A stretch of DNA of 64,000 nucleotides from VRUE01 sp963728045 (GCA_963728045.1 CAVSIE010000002.1:1240001-1304000), one strand, 5' to 3'; counted from the first letter of the stretch, positions 16,528 to 25,792 are shown. A program made the numbers and translations. The notes: a model not told the origin generated them from the letters alone.

Positions 16528-17460
16528 TTAGATGGAGGCCAGCGTCAGCCGCAGGCCCTCTTCCAACGAGGTCTCGGCGCGCCAGCCCAGCTCGCGTTCG
16601 GCGCGGCCGGGGTCGATCGCGCTCCGCTGCACCTCGCCGGCGCGCGCCGGGGCGAACTCGGGCTCGAAGCTCCCGCTCCCGCCGAGCTCGCCGAGCAGCC
16701 TGGCCAGCTCCAGCACGTCGGTCTCGACGCCGGTGCCGACGTTGATCGGGCCCGTCGCCTCCGACCCGGTCGCGGTGAGCGCCGCCGCGACCACGTCCCC
16801 CACATATATGTAGTCGCGGGTCTGAGTGCCGTCGCCGAACACGGTCGGCCGCCCCCCGGCCAGCAGCCGCCCGCAGAAGATCGCGATCACGCCTGCCTCG
16901 CCGAGCGGGTCCTGCCGCGGGCCGTAGACGTTGCCCAGCCGCAGGCTCACCCCGGAGAGCCCGTAGAGCCGTTCGTAGAGCGCGAGGTAGCCCTCGGCGG
17001 CGAACTTGCTCTGCCCGTAGGGGGCCTCCGGCGCCGCCGGCGTCTGCTCGGAGAGCGGCAGCTCCTGTTCGTCGCCGTCGCCGTAGATCGCCCCTCCGGT
17101 CGAGACGAAGACGATGCGGCGCGCTCCCGCCCGCCGCGCTCCCTCGAGCACGTTGGCGGTGCCGCCGACGTTGATCGCGGCGTCGAAGGCGGGGTCCTCG
17201 ACCGACTTGCGCACGTCGATCTGGGCGGCGAGGTGGAAGATCGCCTCCGGCTCCGTCTCGCCGGCCAGCGCGGCGATCGCGTCGGCGTCGCGGATGTCCT
17301 GCTCGACCAACTTCGCGCCGTTCGCCAGCGCTCCCTCGAGGTTCTCGCGCCGGCCGGTCGAGAGGTCGTCGACCACCGTCACCTCGTCGCCGCGAGCGAG
17401 CAGCGCATCGACCAGATTCGAGCCGATGAACCCGGCGCCGCCTGTGACCAAGGCCTTCAT
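16528..17460 (-). CDS. NAD-dependent epimerase/dehydratase (UDP-glucose 4-epimerase-like)
   Basis: A 310-aa extended SDR: TGGAGFIGS binds NAD, STGGAIYGD and YGQSK give the Ser/Tyr/Lys catalytic residues, and RLGNVYGPRQDP is typical of sugar-nucleotide epimerases. It interconverts UDP-sugars for envelope polysaccharide. The start MKALVTGGAG is at the usual position. It is divergent from topA with 78 bp between them. Substrate (Glc/Gal or GlcNAc/GalNAc) cannot be fixed from sequence. Confidence 0.88.
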   Translation of the reverse strand: MKALVTGGAGFIGSNLVDALLARGDEVTVVDDLSTGRRENLEGALANGAKLVEQDIRDADAIAALAGETEPEAIFHLAAQIDVRKSVEDPAFDAAINVGGTANVLEGARRAGARRIVFVSTGGAIYGDGDEQELPLSEQTPAAPEAPYGQSKFAAEGYLALYERLYGLSGVSLRLGNVYGPRQDPLGEAGVIAIFCGRLLAGGRPTVFGDGTQTRDYIYVGDVVAAALTATGSEATGPINVGTGVETDVLELARLLGELGGSGSFEPEFAPARAGEVQRSAIDPGRAERELGWRAETSLEEGLRLTLASI

Positions 17461-17538
17461 CGCGGCGCCGATCCTAAGGGGATCGGTGGGCGGCGGCCCT
17501 CTGGCGCCACCGAGCGCCCCTGCTACCCTCGCCGCCCC

Positions 17539-19797
17539 ATGAGGCTGATCGTCACCGAGAAGAACAACAGCGCCGAGAAGATCGCCAAATTCCTCAGCGG
17601 CGGCAGCGCGTCCAGCGACAAAACCTTCAAAGTCCCCTACTACACCTGGACCGACGCCAACGGCGAGCAGCAGCGGACGATCGGCCTGAAGGGGCACGTG
17701 CTCGGGCCGGCTTTCCCCGAGGGCTACTCGAACTGGCAGAAAACCGACCTGCACGACCTGATCGACGCCGAGCTGATCAAGGAGCCGACCGACAAGAACG
17801 TCGTCAAGGCGATCAAGAAGGTGGCGCAAGAGGCCGACGAGCTGGTGATCGCCACCGACTTCGACCGCGAGGGCGAGCTGATCGGTCTCGAGGCGCTGGA
17901 GGAGATGCTCGACGCCAACCCGGACCTCGGCTCGCGCGAGGGGACCCGCGACGGCACCCTGCGGATCAAGCGCGCCCGTTACTCGGCGCTGACCAAGGAG
18001 GAGATCGAGCGCGCCTTCGGGGAGCTCGACGAGCTCTCCTACCCGCTCGCGAACGCCGGCGCTGCCCGCCAGGACATCGACCTGCTCTGGGGCGCGACCC
18101 TGACCCGCGCCGTCTCGCTCGCCACCCGGCGCTTCGGCTCCAACTTTCTCTCCGTCGGCCGCGTCCAGAGCCCCACCCTGGGCCTGATCGTCGAGCGCGA
18201 GATGGAGCGGCGCGCCCACGTCGCCAAGCCCTTCTGGGAACTGTTCGCCCGCTTCCAGCATCCCGACGGCAGCTTCGAGGCCCACCACGAGACCGACAAG
18301 TTCTGGGAGAAGGCGGAGGCCGACGCCGCGCTCGCCGGCACCACCGGCCCCGGCACGGTCAAGTCGGTGACGGCGCGCAAGAACACCCGCAAGCCGCCCA
18401 CGCCCTACAACACGACCGCCTTCACCACCGACGCCTCCAGCCGCCTCGGCATCACCCCCGCCAGCGCGATGCGGATCGCCGAGGACCTCTACATGGACGG
18501 CTTCATCTCCTACCCGCGCACCGACAACACCGTCTATCCCGTCTCGCTGCCGCTGCACGAGCTGGTCTCCTCGCTGGTCCGGATCAAGGAGTTCTCCGCC
18601 GCCTCCGGCCTGCTCGACGGGGAGCTGAAGCCGACCCGCGGCAAAAAAGAGACCACCGACCACCCGCCGATCTACCCGACCCAGGCGATCCACCCCGGCG
18701 CCCTCGACGGTCCCAAGCGGCGCGTCTACGAGCTGGTCGTGCGCCGCTTCCTCGCCACCTTCAGCCCGCCGATGATCACCGAGTCGACCCGCGCCGACAT
18801 CGAGGCCGGCTCGCAGACCTACTTCGTGCGCGGCTCGGTCGTCGTCGACCCAGGCTACGCCGGCATCTACACCTACGCCCGCTCCGCCGACGAGGAGATC
18901 CCGAAGCTGGAGGAGGGCCAGACGCTCGAGCTCGACGGCGAGCCCTGGATCCTCGACAAGGAGACGCAGCCGCCCTCGCGGATCTCGCAGGCGAAGCTGA
19001 TCGAGATGATGGAGGAGCGCGGCCTCGGCACCAAGGCGACCCGGGCCGACATCATCAAGAAGCTCTTCGACCGCGGCTACGTCTACGGCAACCCGCCGGT
19101 CCCCTCGGAGACCGGGATCGCGATGTACGAGGCGTTCAGGAAATACGTGCCGGCGATGGCGACACCGGAGATGACCGCCACGCTCGAGGCGGAGATGGAC
19201 CAGATCGCCGCCGGCGAGATGACCAAGGACGGCGTCGTCGGCGACAGCCGCGAGCTGCTCCACAGCACCTGGACCGAAATCGACGAGAGCCGCGAGGACC
19301 TCGCCAAAGTGGTCTGGGCGGGGATGGACGAGGACCGCATCCTCGGCCCCTGCAAGGTCTGCGAGGAAGCCGGCCGGACCAAGGAGGACGGCTCGCCCAA
19401 CATGCTGCGCATCATCCGCGCCAAAAAGTCGGGCAAGCGCTTCGTCGGCTGCGGCGGCTGGAACGCCGACGACCCCGAGTCCTGCGACCAGACCTTCCCG
19501 CTGCCCCAGCGCGGCGACGTCTTCAAGCTCGAGGAGCGCTGCTCGGTCTGCGACCAGACCCCGCGGCTGAAGGTCCAGCCCTTCCGCGGCCGGCCCTGGA
19601 ACCTCTGCCTCAACGACGACTGCGAGTCGATGCAGGAGATGAAGAAACGCCGCGCCGAGCGCGAAGCGGCGAAAGCGGCGAAGGAAGCGATGGCGAAGAA
19701 GCCGCTGCCGGACGGCTCCGAGGACGGCGCCGTGCCGAGCAAAGCCGACACCGCGACGCGCAAGCGCAAACGCGCCAAGGCCGCGACCAAGGGCTGA
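17539..19797 (+). CDS. topA: DNA topoisomerase I, archaeal-like type IA
   Basis: A 752-aa type IA topoisomerase that relaxes negative supercoils. The Toprim domain has VTEKNNSAEKIA and ATDFDREGELIG; the active Tyr is in GFISYPRTDN near residue 325. The C-terminus carries Cys motifs (CKVCEEAG, CGGWNADDPESC, CSVCDQTP) and a Lys/Arg tail. The early segment with IGLKGHVLGPAFPEGYSNWQKTDL and the short pre-Toprim arm look like archaeal TopA, not the usual VESPAKAKTI bacterial form. It is first in a topA-tmk-holB cluster. Confidence 0.92.
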   Translation: MRLIVTEKNNSAEKIAKFLSGGSASSDKTFKVPYYTWTDANGEQQRTIGLKGHVLGPAFPEGYSNWQKTDLHDLIDAELIKEPTDKNVVKAIKKVAQEADELVIATDFDREGELIGLEALEEMLDANPDLGSREGTRDGTLRIKRARYSALTKEEIERAFGELDELSYPLANAGAARQDIDLLWGATLTRAVSLATRRFGSNFLSVGRVQSPTLGLIVEREMERRAHVAKPFWELFARFQHPDGSFEAHHETDKFWEKAEADAALAGTTGPGTVKSVTARKNTRKPPTPYNTTAFTTDASSRLGITPASAMRIAEDLYMDGFISYPRTDNTVYPVSLPLHELVSSLVRIKEFSAASGLLDGELKPTRGKKETTDHPPIYPTQAIHPGALDGPKRRVYELVVRRFLATFSPPMITESTRADIEAGSQTYFVRGSVVVDPGYAGIYTYARSADEEIPKLEEGQTLELDGEPWILDKETQPPSRISQAKLIEMMEERGLGTKATRADIIKKLFDRGYVYGNPPVPSETGIAMYEAFRKYVPAMATPEMTATLEAEMDQIAAGEMTKDGVVGDSRELLHSTWTEIDESREDLAKVVWAGMDEDRILGPCKVCEEAGRTKEDGSPNMLRIIRAKKSGKRFVGCGGWNADDPESCDQTFPLPQRGDVFKLEERCSVCDQTPRLKVQPFRGRPWNLCLNDDCESMQEMKKRRAEREAAKAAKEAMAKKPLPDGSEDGAVPSKADTATRKRKRAKAATKG

Positions 19798-19809
19798 GGC
19801 CCGGGCGCG

Positions 19810-20400
19810 TTGTTCATCTCCCTGGAGGGGATCGACGGCTCGGGCAAGAGCACCCAGGCGCGCCTGCTGGCCGAGGCGCTCGGCCCCGAGACGCTGCTGA
19901 TTCGCGAGCCGGGGGGGACCGACGCCGCCGAGCGGATCCGCGAGCTGCTCGCCGACCCCTCGGTCGAGCTCGACCCCTTCGCCGAGCTGCTGCTCTTCTC
20001 CGCCGCGCGCGCCGACCTGATCGCCAGCGTGATCCGTCCGGCGCTCGAGGCCGGCACGGACGTCGTCGCCGACCGCTTCGCCGACTCCAGCGTCGCCTAC
20101 CAGGGCGGGGCGCGGGAGCTCGGGACGAGCCATGTGCTCTCGCTCACCGACACGGTGATCGACGGTCTCTGGCCCGACCTGACCGTGCTGCTGCGCGTCG
20201 ATCCCGAGACCGGCCTGGGCCGGGCCGACGGCGAGGATCGCTTCGAGTCCGAGGGCCTCGACCTGCAGCGCGCCGTCGCCGAGGCCTACGAGGAGATCGC
20301 GATCATCGCCTCCGACCGCGTCGTCGTCGTCGACGGCGACGGCAGCGTCGAGGAGGTGCACGAGCGGGTGATGGCGGCGGTGCGGAGCCGGGTTCAGTGA
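19810..20400 (+). CDS. tmk: Thymidylate kinase
   Basis: A 196-aa dTMP kinase: P-loop EGIDGSGKSTQ, the REPGGT motif, the DR(F/Y) motif in VADRFADSSVAYQGG, and a short LID. It phosphorylates dTMP to dTDP. It starts at a TTG 12 bp after topA and its stop overlaps the holB GTG by 4 bp, so topA, tmk and holB are likely one DNA-metabolism operon. Confidence 0.93.
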   Translation: MFISLEGIDGSGKSTQARLLAEALGPETLLIREPGGTDAAERIRELLADPSVELDPFAELLLFSAARADLIASVIRPALEAGTDVVADRFADSSVAYQGGARELGTSHVLSLTDTVIDGLWPDLTVLLRVDPETGLGRADGEDRFESEGLDLQRAVAEAYEEIAIIASDRVVVVDGDGSVEEVHERVMAAVRSRVQ

Positions 20401-21527
20401 GCGCAGCGCTGGAGAGCGCCACCGAGCACCAGCCGCGGGCGCGGATGGCGCTGAGTGCGGCGCTGGCGTCCGGGCCCTCGCACGCGTACCTGTTCCGCGG
20501 GCCGCGCGGCGCCGGCAAGGGTCGTGCCGCGCGGGCCTTCGCCGCCGAGATCCTCGCCGGCGGGGCCGAGGACCCCGAGGACGCCCGCCGCCGCGCTCTG
20601 CTCGACCCCTCGCCGCACCCCGACCTGGTCTGGCTCGCGCCGCGCGGCGCCCAGCACCTGGTCGAGGAGGTGCGCGAGCGGGTGATCCGGGCCGCCTCCT
20701 ACCGCCCCTTCGAGGGCGAGAAGCGGGTCTTCGTGATCGAGGCCGCCGAGGCGATGCGCGACGAGAGCCAGAACGCCCTGCTGAAGACGCTCGAGGAGCC
20801 GCCCGGGTTCGCCCACCTGATCCTGCTCAGCTCCGAGCCGGAGCTGCTGCTGGAGACCATCGCCTCGCGCTGCCAGCCGGTCGAGTTCGCGCCGCTACCG
20901 CCGGAGGTAGTGGAAGAGGCCCTGGCCGGGGAGGCACCAGACGATGAGATCGCTGCTGCGGCCCGACTCTCCGCCGGGGACATCGACCGCGCCCGCTTCC
21001 TGCTCGCAGATCCAGGCCGACGACTTCGAGCAGAGGCTTTGGTGTTGGCCGGGGCCGTCGGGCCCGACTCGGCGGAACAAGGGGGAGGTTCCGGCGAGTC
21101 GGGCCCGACGGCCCCCTACCGGGCGCTGCTCGATACTGCGGAGGCGGCTGGCGAGGAGGCCGAAGCCGCCGTCCGCGAAGCATTGGAAGAGCAGGCCGAC
21201 GCTGGGGTCAAACGAACCGCCCGCGACATCACCGACGAGGCGAAACGAGCTGGGCGTCGCCGCCGCACCGAGGTCCTCGATCTGGGCCTGGAGCTCTGCG
21301 CTGTCTGGTTCCGAGATCTGGCGGCGATCGCTGCCGGGGCCGAGGAGGTCGTCTTCAACCGGGACCGGCTCGAGGCGCTGCGCTCGCAAGCCGCCGGCCT
21401 CAGCCCCGCCGCGCCCCGCCGCGCCGCGGAGCTGGTCCAGGACACCCGCCGCCGCTTCGACCTCAACGTCTCCGAGGAGCTAGCGCTCGAGGCTCTTCTC
21501 TTCCGCCTCGCGCCCGTTCTCGCTTGA
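20397..21527 (+). CDS. holB: DNA polymerase III subunit delta'
   Basis: A 376-aa clamp-loader subunit. The N-terminal AAA+ part has RGPRGAGKGRAARAFAAEIL, a degenerate P-loop as usual for delta', then EAAEAMRDESQNALLKTLEEPP and SRCQPVEF (SRC motif). The C-terminal collar lies beyond residue 240. Residues ~219-240 (GAVGPDSAEQGGGSGESGPTA) are encoded by the inserted hairpin at 21051-21115 and read as a flexible Gly/Ser linker. It starts at a GTG overlapping tmk. Confidence 0.9.
   Translation: MSAALESATEHQPRARMALSAALASGPSHAYLFRGPRGAGKGRAARAFAAEILAGGAEDPEDARRRALLDPSPHPDLVWLAPRGAQHLVEEVRERVIRAASYRPFEGEKRVFVIEAAEAMRDESQNALLKTLEEPPGFAHLILLSSEPELLLETIASRCQPVEFAPLPPEVVEEALAGEAPDDEIAAAARLSAGDIDRARFLLADPGRRLRAEALVLAGAVGPDSAEQGGGSGESGPTAPYRALLDTAEAAGEEAEAAVREALEEQADAGVKRTARDITDEAKRAGRRRRTEVLDLGLELCAVWFRDLAAIAAGAEEVVFNRDRLEALRSQAAGLSPAAPRRAAELVQDTRRRFDLNVSEELALEALLFRLAPVLA
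21051..21115. repeat. 65-bp near-perfect hairpin inserted in frame within holB
   Basis: Arms 21051-21078 and 21088-21115 are 28 bp each and match at 27 positions; the spacer is AAGGGGGAG. The arms contain GTCGGGCCCGACT-like symmetric blocks. The insert keeps the holB frame and encodes a Gly/Ser-rich linker between the AAA+ part and the collar. It resembles palindromic elements that insert into genes and are tolerated in disordered loops. Confidence 0.8.
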
Positions 21528-21911
21528 GCGCGCCCGCTCCCGCGCCCGCTCGAGCGCCCGCTCCTGCGCGAGCCGCGTGATCTGCGCCGCCTGGCGGGAC
21601 ATGATCACGCTGAAGTTGAGCGCCAGCCCGAGCAGCAGCAGCAGCACGATCGAGAACAGGGCGACGTTGGTGTCGCGCACGCCCATCGCGTCGGCGACCA
21701 GCTCCAGCAGGCCCGGGAAGGCGGCGCCGGCGAGCATGCCCAGGCCGGCGACGAACCAGACCACGCTGTAGCGCTCCTGCAGCTTGTCGCGGCGGATCAG
21801 CTCGAGGATCATCGCCATGAAGGCGACCGCCAGCACCGCAGCCAGGATCCGCGTCTGCGAGGTGAGGTGGACGGCTGGCTCCTGCTGGGCGAGGACCGTC
21901 GCCAGGCTCAT
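21480..21911 (-). CDS. DUF2304 domain-containing membrane protein
   Basis: A 143-aa protein with three hydrophobic helices (near 20-38, 50-70 and 82-105) and a long charged C-terminal helix rich in Arg/Glu (ERALERARERARSSENGREAEE). DUF2304 proteins often sit beside GT2 polyprenyl-phosphate glycosyltransferases, as here, and may anchor them. Its ATG overlaps the stop of the upstream glycosyltransferase by 1 bp; it converges with holB, overlapping 48 bp at the 3' ends. Confidence 0.8.
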   Translation of the reverse strand: MSLATVLAQQEPAVHLTSQTRILAAVLAVAFMAMILELIRRDKLQERYSVVWFVAGLGMLAGAAFPGLLELVADAMGVRDTNVALFSIVLLLLLGLALNFSVIMSRQAAQITRLAQERALERARERARSSENGREAEEKSLER

Positions 21912-22641
21912 TACTGCTCCGGCTCCGGGCGACGCGGCCGGAACTGGCCGACCAGCAGCACGATCAGTCCCTTGAAGATGAAGAAGGCGGAGCGCAGCGG
22001 CGTCAGGAAGGAGGCGCCATCGACCCGCTCCAGCATTCGCACCGGCACCTCCTCGACCCGCAGGCCCTGGCGCACCGCCAGCTGCAGCGACTCGATCTCG
22101 GCGAAGTCGGGCGAGTAGCGCTCGCTGAACAGCGCCATCACCCGGCGGTTCGCCGCGCGCATCCCGCTGGTCGTGTCGGTGAAGCGCTGCCGCGTCGCCA
22201 GGGTGAGGAAGAAGCGGAAGACGTTGCTGCCGATCCGCCGCGAGATCGTCGGCTTGTAGTCGTCGCTCTCGGCCTCGGCCGCCTCGGGATCGCGGTAGCG
22301 GGAGCCGATCACCAGGTCGGCGCGGTCGGCGTAGACCTCCTCCAGCAGCCGCGCCACGTCGGCCGGTGGGTGCTGGCCGTCGGCGTCGAGGTGGGCGAAG
22401 AAGTCGTAGCCCTCGCGCAGCGCGTGCAGGTAGCCGGTCTGCAGCGCCGCCCCCAGCCCTTGGTTGAAGGGCAGCGAGGCGACCAGCGCGCCGGTCTCGC
22501 GGCGCGCGCCGCGGTGCTGTCGGTCGAGCCGTCGTCGACGACCAGCACGTCGGCGCCGGGCAGGGACGCGCGCACGCCGTCGATCACCTCGGCGATCGAG
22601 CCCTCCTCGTTCCAGGCCGGAATGAAGACCAGAGTCCGCAT
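21911..22641 (-). pseudogene. Family 2 glycosyltransferase (DPM1-like), frameshifted
   Basis: Two frames together give a complete GT2 protein. The start MRTLVFIPAWNEEGSIAEVI through VVDDGSTDSTA is in one frame, and GALVASLPFNQGLGAALQTGY through HLDADGQHPP to the end is in another. The switch lies about 22496-22515 and one missing base in a GC-rich run explains it. DxD (DAD) and GT2 signatures are otherwise intact, as in dolichol/polyprenyl-phosphate sugar transferases. Either a sequencing error or a recent inactivation; its partner DUF2304 gene is intact. Confidence 0.75.
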
Positions 22642-22710
22642 CGGCCGATTCTTCCACGACCGCCAGCCGGCCCCGTGACCGCCATCGTTCCTTTCTGTTA
22701 GTAAACCTTC

Positions 22711-24012
22711 ATGAGACGGATCGGGATGCGACTCTGGCTGGCCGGCGCCTTCGCCGCCGTATCGCTGATCACCGCCGGCGTCGTCTACCTCTTCGGCGAC
22801 ACGCCGCGCGCCGTGCTCGGCGCGATCGCGATCGGCATTCTCGTCGGCTTCCTGATCGCGGTCGGCATCGCCCACCGCGTCACCCGCCTCTCCCGCGCCG
22901 CCGGCCAGCTCGCCGCCGGCTCCTTCGACGTGCCGCTGGAGACCGCCGGGCCCGACGAGATCGGCGACCTCGCCCGCGCCCTCGACTCGATGCGCGCCTC
23001 GCTGAAGGAGAGCTTCGGCGTTCTCACCGCCGACCGCAACAAGCTGAAAGCGATCTTCGACGGCCTCACCGACGCGGTGATCGTCGTCGACGTCGAGGGG
23101 CCGCTGCGCTTCTCCAACCGCGCCGCGACGAAGCTGCTCGACCCGGCCGGCCTGCCGCCCGAGCCGATGCTGCCGCAACTGCGACGCGCCGCCGAGCTCG
23201 GCTTCGCCGCTCACCCGGCGCTGCGGATCGGCGACCGCGCCTACGCGATGTCGGCGCGTTCGCTGCCGGACGAGCGCGCGGTGCTGGCAGTGCTGCGCGA
23301 CCGCACCGAAGAGCTGCGCCGCGAGCTGGCCGAAGCGGACTTCGTCTCCAACGCCGCGCACGAGCTGCGCAACCCGCTGGCCGGCATCTCCAGCGCGATC
23401 GAGGTGCTCCGTGAGGGGGCCAAGGACGATCCCGAGGCCCGCGACCACTTCCTCTCGCGCCTCGCCGAGGACACCGAGCGGATGAACCGGCTGACCCAGG
23501 CGCTGCTGACCCTGGCCCGGGTCGAGTCGCTGGGCACGGGGGAGACCGAGGTGGTCGACGTGCCAGTCGCGATCCGCGATTCCGTCGCCGCTGTCGTGGC
23601 GCCGCCGGGCATCGAGCTCGCGGTCGAGGTGGAGCCCGAGCTGGCCGCCGAGGCCGACCCGACGCTGCTGCGCCAGGTGCTGATCGGGCTGCTCACCAAC
23701 GCCTTCAAGAACACGCCCGCGCCCGGCGCCGTTACCGTTCGCGGCCGCCACGACGGCGAGAGGGAGGTAGCGCTGGAAGTGATCGACACAGGAACGGGCA
23801 TCCCCGCGGCGGAGATCGACCGCATCTTCGAGCGCTTCTACAGGCGCAGCGAGTCGCGCCAGCAGGAGGGCTTCGGCCTTGGCCTGGCGATCGCTCGGCG
23901 CATGGTCAGCGTGATGGGCGGCGAGATCGGCGCCCGCTCGGTCCAGGGTGAGGGCAGCACCTTCTGGATCCGCCTCCCGCTCGCCCAGCCAAGCCCGACC
24001 CCGGTGGCCTGA
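22711..24012 (+). CDS. Sensor histidine kinase (PhoR-like)
   Basis: A 433-aa membrane kinase: two N-terminal helices (residues ~8-25 and 33-55), a HAMP (RVTRLSRAAGQLAAGSFDVPL), a PAS-like domain (~110-190), the H-box NAAHELRNPLAGI with phospho-acceptor His, then N-box, VIDTGTGIPAAEI and GFGLGLAIARRMV. With almost no extracytoplasmic loop, it may sense within the membrane or through a partner. It overlaps the response-regulator ATG by 1 bp and is divergent from the glycosyltransferase. Confidence 0.92.
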   Translation: MRRIGMRLWLAGAFAAVSLITAGVVYLFGDTPRAVLGAIAIGILVGFLIAVGIAHRVTRLSRAAGQLAAGSFDVPLETAGPDEIGDLARALDSMRASLKESFGVLTADRNKLKAIFDGLTDAVIVVDVEGPLRFSNRAATKLLDPAGLPPEPMLPQLRRAAELGFAAHPALRIGDRAYAMSARSLPDERAVLAVLRDRTEELRRELAEADFVSNAAHELRNPLAGISSAIEVLREGAKDDPEARDHFLSRLAEDTERMNRLTQALLTLARVESLGTGETEVVDVPVAIRDSVAAVVAPPGIELAVEVEPELAAEADPTLLRQVLIGLLTNAFKNTPAPGAVTVRGRHDGEREVALEVIDTGTGIPAAEIDRIFERFYRRSESRQQEGFGLGLAIARRMVSVMGGEIGARSVQGEGSTFWIRLPLAQPSPTPVA

Positions 24013-24716
24013 TGAGCAGCGGCCGCATCCTGATCGCCGACGACGAGCCCTCGGTGCGGGACTCGGTTGGCTACGCGCTCGTCCAGGAGGGCTTCGAGGT
24101 GACCGCGGCGGCGGACGGCGACGAGGCGAGCGGCATGCTCGATGACGGCATCCCCTTCGACCTGCTGATCCTCGACATCATGATGCCCGGCCCCAGCGGG
24201 CTCGACATCTGCCGCGACGTGCGCTCGCGCAGCGCCGTGCCGATCATCGTCCTCACCGCCAAGGACGCCGAGGTCGACAAGGTGGTCGGGCTCGAGGTCG
24301 GCGCCGACGACTACGTGACCAAGCCCTTCTCGGTGCGGGAGCTGCTCGGCCGGGTACGCGCCCAGCTACGCCGCCGCGAGCTCGACCGCTCGCCGCTCGG
24401 CCAGGCGGTGCGGATCGAGTCGGGCCCGGTGGCGATCGACCTCGTCCGCCACGTGGTCACCGTGCGCAGCGAGCCGGTCAGCCTGACCCGCTCCGAGTTC
24501 CAGCTGCTCCGCCTCCTCGTCGGCCACGCCGGTGAGGTCTTCCCCCGCCGCAAGATCATGGAGGAGCTGTGGCAGACCGAGTTCGAAGGCGATGAGCGCG
24601 CCTGCGACGTCCACATCTCCAACCTGCGCCAGAAGGTCGAGCGCGACCCCCAGAAGCCCGAGCTCGTCTTAACCGTGCGCGGCGTTGGCTACAAGTTCGA
24701 CGGCCTGAGCGCCTGA
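24012..24716 (+). CDS. Response regulator, OmpR/PhoB family
   Basis: A 234-aa regulator: receiver domain with acidic pair DDE (residues 10-12), phospho-acceptor Asp in LILDIMMPG, conserved Lys in VTKPFS, and a C-terminal winged helix ending RKIMEELWQ, VHISNLRQKVE and VRGVGYKFD. It pairs with the adjacent kinase. Its TGA lies in the first copy of the 20-bp repeat that borders the Fic unit, marking the likely left edge of the native chromosome before tRNA-Thr. Confidence 0.93.
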   Translation: MSSGRILIADDEPSVRDSVGYALVQEGFEVTAAADGDEASGMLDDGIPFDLLILDIMMPGPSGLDICRDVRSRSAVPIIVLTAKDAEVDKVVGLEVGADDYVTKPFSVRELLGRVRAQLRRRELDRSPLGQAVRIESGPVAIDLVRHVVTVRSEPVSLTRSEFQLLRLLVGHAGEVFPRRKIMEELWQTEFEGDERACDVHISNLRQKVERDPQKPELVLTVRGVGYKFDGLSA

Positions 24717-24732
24717 CAGAGCCGACGCCCGG
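24713..24732 (+). repeat. Left 20-bp direct repeat bordering the Fic unit
   Basis: The bases CTGACAGA followed by GCCGACGCCCGG recur exactly at 25854-25873. The last 12 bases equal the tRNA-Thr 3' acceptor region (39985-39996). The Fic stop codon begins at the next base. The copy overlaps the response-regulator stop, so it is the chromosome-side copy. Confidence 0.85.
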
Positions 24733-25791
24733 TCAGAAATCGGTGCTGAGTCGTCGCCACTCCTTGCGTCCACGACCGGGCGACTCGACCATGCCAGCGT
24801 CGCGCAGCTTCCTCAGCTCTGCCCGGATGTGATCTGAGCTGATGTCTGGAAGTGCCTGGTGGATCTCGTCGAAGGTGAAGACATCGGATGCACGAGATCG
24901 CACGAACAGCTTGATCCGCATCGCCTTTGAGCCACGTCCGCTCGTCAGCTCGCCTGCCCTGGCTTCGAATTCCTTGTAGGCCGCGTTGAGAATGCCGAGG
25001 AAGTAGTTGAGCCAAGGCCAAATGTCGTGTTTGCCCTGGTCCCATCCCAATGTCGATTTCTGGAGACTTTCGTAGTACGTCTCCTTACTTTCCTCCACCA
25101 GCTTCTCCAGGCTGATGAACCGCCCTACCTCATGTCCGCTCTGATGGAGGAGAAGCAGAGTCAACAATCGAGACAGCCGACCATTCCCATCGTTGAACGG
25201 ATGAATCATTAGGAAGTCGAAGACATAGGCACCCGACAGGAGCAGGGGGGAGTGCTCTTCGCTGTCGATCGCCTCAGTCAGAGCCTCGTGCAGCTCATCC
25301 ATTGCGCTGGGGGTTTCCAACGGGCTTACGCCTTTGAAGATGACTTCGAGCTTCTTCCCATTCTCATCGAACCGCGCGACCTCGTTCTGAGAACTCTTGA
25401 ACCGGCCTCCCGGCGTGGGCGTGAATGAGTAGATATCTCGATGGAACTGCTGGGCGACCGACGATGTAAGCGGGATGTGCTTCGCGCTCGAGTGGATTGT
25501 GTCGAGGGCTTTGCGATACCCGGCGACCTCCTCCTCTGAGCGGGTCTGCGGCACTGTCTTCTCCTGAACGAGTTCCGTGACTCGACCAGGCGCGACCGTG
25601 ATGTGCTCGATGGCGTTGGACGAGGCGCTGCTCTGGATTAGCGCAACCTCCATCAACCCCCGCAGCACCTGAGGATTTTGTCGGCGAAAGGCCTCCTCGC
25701 GGCCTCGGCCCGCACTGGCCTCCGCCAATGCCGCGGCGGATCGAGCCGGGACCATTCCCAGGTGCTTTTTCAAGTCGCGAAAGGTCTGCAT
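24733..25791 (-). CDS. Fic family protein (predicted AMP-transferase) with C-terminal winged helix
   Basis: A 352-aa protein with the Fic active-site motif HPFNDGNGRLSR at residues 197-208, which usually transfers AMP to Tyr/Thr/Ser of target proteins. An N-terminal self-inhibition-like motif S58-NAI-E62 is present, with His instead of Gly/Asn after Glu. The last ~80 residues (FTFDEIHQALPDISSDHIRAEL region) form a winged helix, so it may bind its own promoter palindrome. The gene is alone between 20-bp direct repeats, and its codons are less GC-rich than the flanks: a horizontally acquired single-gene cargo. Confidence 0.9.
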   Translation of the reverse strand: MQTFRDLKKHLGMVPARSAAALAEASAGRGREEAFRRQNPQVLRGLMEVALIQSSASSNAIEHITVAPGRVTELVQEKTVPQTRSEEEVAGYRKALDTIHSSAKHIPLTSSVAQQFHRDIYSFTPTPGGRFKSSQNEVARFDENGKKLEVIFKGVSPLETPSAMDELHEALTEAIDSEEHSPLLLSGAYVFDFLMIHPFNDGNGRLSRLLTLLLLHQSGHEVGRFISLEKLVEESKETYYESLQKSTLGWDQGKHDIWPWLNYFLGILNAAYKEFEARAGELTSGRGSKAMRIKLFVRSRASDVFTFDEIHQALPDISSDHIRAELRKLRDAGMVESPGRGRKEWRRLSTDF

Positions 25792-25792
25792 A

